Source: an uncultured Verrucomicrobiales bacterium (GTDB lineage: Bacteria; Verrucomicrobiota; Verrucomicrobiae; Limisphaerales; CANJSG01). From it: DNA of 8,676 nucleotides. Below the pieces are notes generated by a model that was not told where the DNA came from, did no database searches, and saw only the letters and a program-made list of their open reading frames with translations. The position numbers and the translations under genes are program-made. This document shows, piece after piece, positions 7,901 through 8,676 of this stretch (position 1 is the first letter of the stretch; each line of letters opens with the position of its first letter). The stretch spans positions 1 to 8,676 of the forward strand of contig CAMLMI010000184.1 of assembly GCA_946480965.1 (NCBI GenBank). The letters are read 5' to 3'.

Positions 7901-8147
7901 GATCCTCATGACCAGCTTCGCCTTCATCCTCGGCGTGTTGCCGTTGGTGCTGGCGAGCGGCGCCGGCGCGGAGATGCGCCGCGCGCTGGGCACGGCGGTC
8001 TTCTACGGGATGCTGGGCGTGACATTCTTCGGGTTGCTGCTCACGCCGGTCTTCTATCTCGTCATCCGCGCCGCCACCGTGAATTTGCAGGCGCGCCACA
8101 AACGTTTCGTCACCGCGCCTGTCCCGAACGCCGAAAGCCATCACTGA
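4959..8147 (+). CDS. mexF: RND multidrug efflux pump, inner-membrane subunit (HAE-1 family, MexF-like)
   Basis: A 1062-residue proton-driven RND transporter of the hydrophobe/amphiphile efflux family; it works as a trimer and moves drugs, solvents or toxic metabolites from the inner membrane and periplasm into the adaptor-outer-membrane channel. Twelve membrane helices are visible: one at 10-33, five to six at about 343-498, one at 545-566, five at 878-1037. Two large periplasmic loops (about 34-340 and 567-876) form porter and docking domains. Proton-relay residues are intact: Asp410 and Asp411 in GIVVDDAIVVVENVER, Lys948 in LVGLSAKNAILIVEF, Arg978 and Thr985 in RLRPILMT (AcrB D407, D408, K940, R971, T978). 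VNDFNLFGRTWQV (767-779), QQILAGNT (873-880) and GAGAEMRRA (1001-1009) match the MexF branch as I recall it, and MexF is also about 1062 residues. No frameshift or missing motif seen. It sits between its adaptor (4-bp overlap) and outer-membrane factor (1-bp gap). Substrates cannot be read from sequence. Confidence 0.98.
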   Translation: MNIARFFVDRPIFAAVLSIVITLLGGLAFFGLPVAQYPEVVPPTVIVTATYPGADARTLAETVSTPLEQEINGVERMLYMSSSSTSDGRAQITITFELGTDLDEAQVLVQNRVNSALPRLPEDVRRQGIIARKQSPDLTLAAQFYSPDGSRDVAYLANFVNLQVRDRISRIKGVADANSLGGQDFTMRIWLDPNKMAARSLTAGDVNRALREQNLQIAAGALGQPPVPSGTDFQYTLVAQGRLLTAEQFGDVVVKTGADGDVTRVKDVARVELGARDYSSKTYMDGFNAVSLRVFQLPGSNALDTSDAVYAALAEMKKSFPPGVDYRINYDPTKFIRSSVEAVLHTLVEAVLLVVIVVVVFLQSWRASIIPLLAVPVSLIGTLAVMQVFGFSLNNLSLFGLVLAIGIVVDDAIVVVENVERFISQGLRPREATIKAMQEVTGPVIAVALVLCAVFVPTAFITGITGQFYKQFALTIAVSTVISAFNSLTLSPALCALLLPEHGAPKDRMTKFLDATMGWFFRGFNRVFTRAGDAYAGLVKRLLRVSALVLVGYAGLVGLGLFTFAKVPTGFIPSQDMGYLLVVVQLPDASSFERTDAVVRRVDEIARGIPGIAHTFAISGYSSVLQANQPNVGAAFLILDDFDKRKDPALRGDKLLATIRQKLSVVQEGRVLVLPPPPLRGLGNAGGFKIQVQDLNNAGLAALEGATRQLLDAAQKDPQLVSLISGYRANVPQYRVDIDRAKAKSMGVSMTDIGETLQTFLGSVYVNDFNLFGRTWQVYAQAEPQFRLTPDNVNQLQTRNAHGEMVPLGALAKVEKIGGVDRLQRYNLFYSADISGSTVAGVSSGDMIKKVEKLAKDHLPDGFSIEWTDLTFQQILAGNTIVLIFPLCVVFVFLVLSAQYESWGLPLAVILIVPMCLLSAIGGVWLVGRDNDIFTQIGLVVLVGLSAKNAILIVEFAKQREDAGLSAFDAAVEACRLRLRPILMTSFAFILGVLPLVLASGAGAEMRRALGTAVFYGMLGVTFFGLLLTPVFYLVIRAATVNLQARHKRFVTAPVPNAESHH

Positions 8148-8148
8148 G

Positions 8149-8676
8149 ATGAACGAATCCACGAATCCATCAGGACGGTTAGTAGGGCGGTCTGCCAGAC
8201 CGCCGCGTAGTGCGGGCAGCCTGCCCGCACGCGACCTGGCAGGTCGCGCTACGGTGACGGGCTGGCAGCCCGTCCTACTCGCCGGATTGTTCGTCGCCCT
8301 AGCCTCCGGCTGCGCGAGCGGCCCAGACTACAAACGCCCCGCCACCCCGGAACCCGCAGCCTTCGGCGGCGGCATCGGTTCGCCCACCTCCGCCATCGAA
8401 ACGAACTGGTGGCGCGGCTTCAACGACGCATCCTTGGAACGGCTGGTCACGTTGGCCTCGACCAACAATCACGACCTGCGTCTGGCCACAGCTCGACTGC
8501 ATGAAGCCCGCGCGTTGTGGACCTCGGCCCGTTTCGACTACGTGCCGGCAGTTCGCGCCAACGCTTCCTACGAGAACAAGCAGGACAGCATCGCCACCAA
8601 GCCCAACACCACGCGCAAGGAACGTCATTCCGAGCTGTATCGCGTCGGTTTCGATGCCACCTGGGAACTCGATCTC
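8149..8676 (+). CDS. RND efflux outer-membrane factor lipoprotein (NodT/OprN type), 3' truncated
   Basis: The open frame runs 176 codons to the window edge, about a third of a usual 450-500-residue factor; the rest lies outside. The product is the outer-membrane TolC-like channel of the tripartite pump. The hydrophobic core PVLLAGLFVALASGC (41-55) ends in a lipobox-like site, so Cys55 is the likely lipidated residue. The mature start CASGPDYKRP is typical of this family, as are NWWRGFNDASLERLV (86-100) and the following helix NHDLRLATARLHEAR (107-121). ATG 8149 begins 1 bp after the pump stop (TGAGATG), suggesting coupled translation. Oddly, codons 12-43 are read through a four-unit REP array (8182-8278), so the signal peptide is 54 residues instead of about 20. 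Leaving out 8182-8277 (exactly 32 codons) would give a compact leader beginning MNESTNPSGRL and continuing LAGLFVALASGC. A GTG at 8254 is an alternative start, but it would have no positive N-region. Confidence 0.92.
   Translation, partial: MNESTNPSGRLVGRSARPPRSAGSLPARDLAGRATVTGWQPVLLAGLFVALASGCASGPDYKRPATPEPAAFGGGIGSPTSAIETNWWRGFNDASLERLVTLASTNNHDLRLATARLHEARALWTSARFDYVPAVRANASYENKQDSIATKPNTTRKERHSELYRVGFDATWELDL
8153..8168. repeat. 8-bp tandem duplication at the 5' end of the outer-membrane factor gene
   Basis: ACGAATCC occurs twice in direct succession (8153-8160 and 8161-8168), spanning codons 2-7. It lies 14 bp before the REP array. Eight bases is not a multiple of three, so gain or loss of one copy would shift the frame between the ATG at 8149 and the lipoprotein core. 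It is short and could be chance. Confidence 0.4.
8182..8278. repeat. Four-unit REP/BIME array (GTAG + 19-nt palindrome, two inverted pairs)
   Basis: Four 23-nt units fill 97 bp. Unit 1 (8182-8204) and unit 2 (8207-8229) read rightward; unit 3 (8230-8252) and unit 4 (8256-8278) read leftward, so the array starts with GTAG and ends with CTAC. Each unit is GTAG followed at once by a perfect palindrome of two 9-base arms around a central C. The left arms are GGCGGTCTG, TGCGGGCAG, CGCGACCTG and GACGGGCTG. Stem positions 3-4 are CG in all four, while the other arm bases differ with compensating changes on the opposite arm, which argues for selection on the fold. Spacers are GC (8205-8206), none, and GGT (8253-8255). 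GTAG 5' of a stem-loop is the known recognition layout of REP elements mobilised by RAYT (TnpA-REP, Y1 family) transposases. No RAYT gene is in the window. The array lies inside the outer-membrane factor reading frame. Confidence 0.85.

Noticed and set aside
6512..8152. 546-codon rightward frame in another phase of the pump gene
   Set aside because: Arg-rich shifted-frame translation inside an intact pump gene; not a frameshifted half of the pump.
6237..8162. 641-codon leftward open frame opposite the RND pump
   Set aside because: Antisense shadow rich in His, Arg, Gln and Asp, with no domain; the RND frame has all family motifs.
8182..8278. CRISPR array or intrinsic terminator reading of the hairpin cluster
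   Set aside because: Units have no 30-nt spacers and alternate in orientation, and there is no T-run; the GTAG-palindrome structure fits REP elements.

Overview
The window is about 8.7 kb of GC-rich, gene-dense bacterial DNA. It carries a complete two-gene leftward arm and most of a four-gene rightward arm around one divergent control region. The organism cannot be named from sequence alone. High GC, no recognisable Shine-Dalgarno sequence before any start, and REP-like palindromes bracketed by GTAG/CTAC would suit a GC-rich Gram-negative such as a member of Verrucomicrobiota. A Gram-negative envelope is required by the outer-membrane factor.

Layout. Positions 2-130 look like the last 42 codons of an unrecognised rightward gene. 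Positions 131-352 are non-coding and hold a degenerate REP-like inverted pair (194-299). On the minus strand are an EamA/DMT-family exporter (353-1309) and, upstream of it, a LysR-type regulator (1383-2327). A 316-bp intergenic region (2328-2643) separates the regulator from the rightward genes. These are a YahK/CAD-type zinc alcohol dehydrogenase (2644-3693), then a tripartite RND efflux system: lipoprotein adaptor (3772-4962), inner-membrane RND pump (4959-8147) and outer-membrane lipoprotein factor (8149 to the window end, truncated by the edge). Adaptor and pump overlap by 4 bp (ATGA). Pump and outer-membrane factor are 1 bp apart.

How the genes may work together. The pump and adaptor most resemble the MexE/MexF (BpeEF, OqxAB) branch. 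The set of LysR regulator, medium-chain dehydrogenase and MexEF-like pump recalls the Pseudomonas mexS-mexT-mexEF-oprN locus, although the regulator and dehydrogenase here seem to come from different subfamilies. A reasonable inference is a toxic-metabolite or electrophile module: the dehydrogenase reduces a reactive aldehyde, the RND pump exports the compound or product across both membranes, and the LysR protein senses it. The DMT exporter may be a second efflux route.

Most unusual feature. At 8182-8278, inside the reading frame of the outer-membrane factor and just ahead of its lipoprotein signal core, are four 23-nt REP units. Each is GTAG plus a 19-nt palindrome, and they are arranged head-head-tail-tail. 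The frame stays open through all of them, so the array appears to have become coding sequence for an enlarged signal-peptide N-region.
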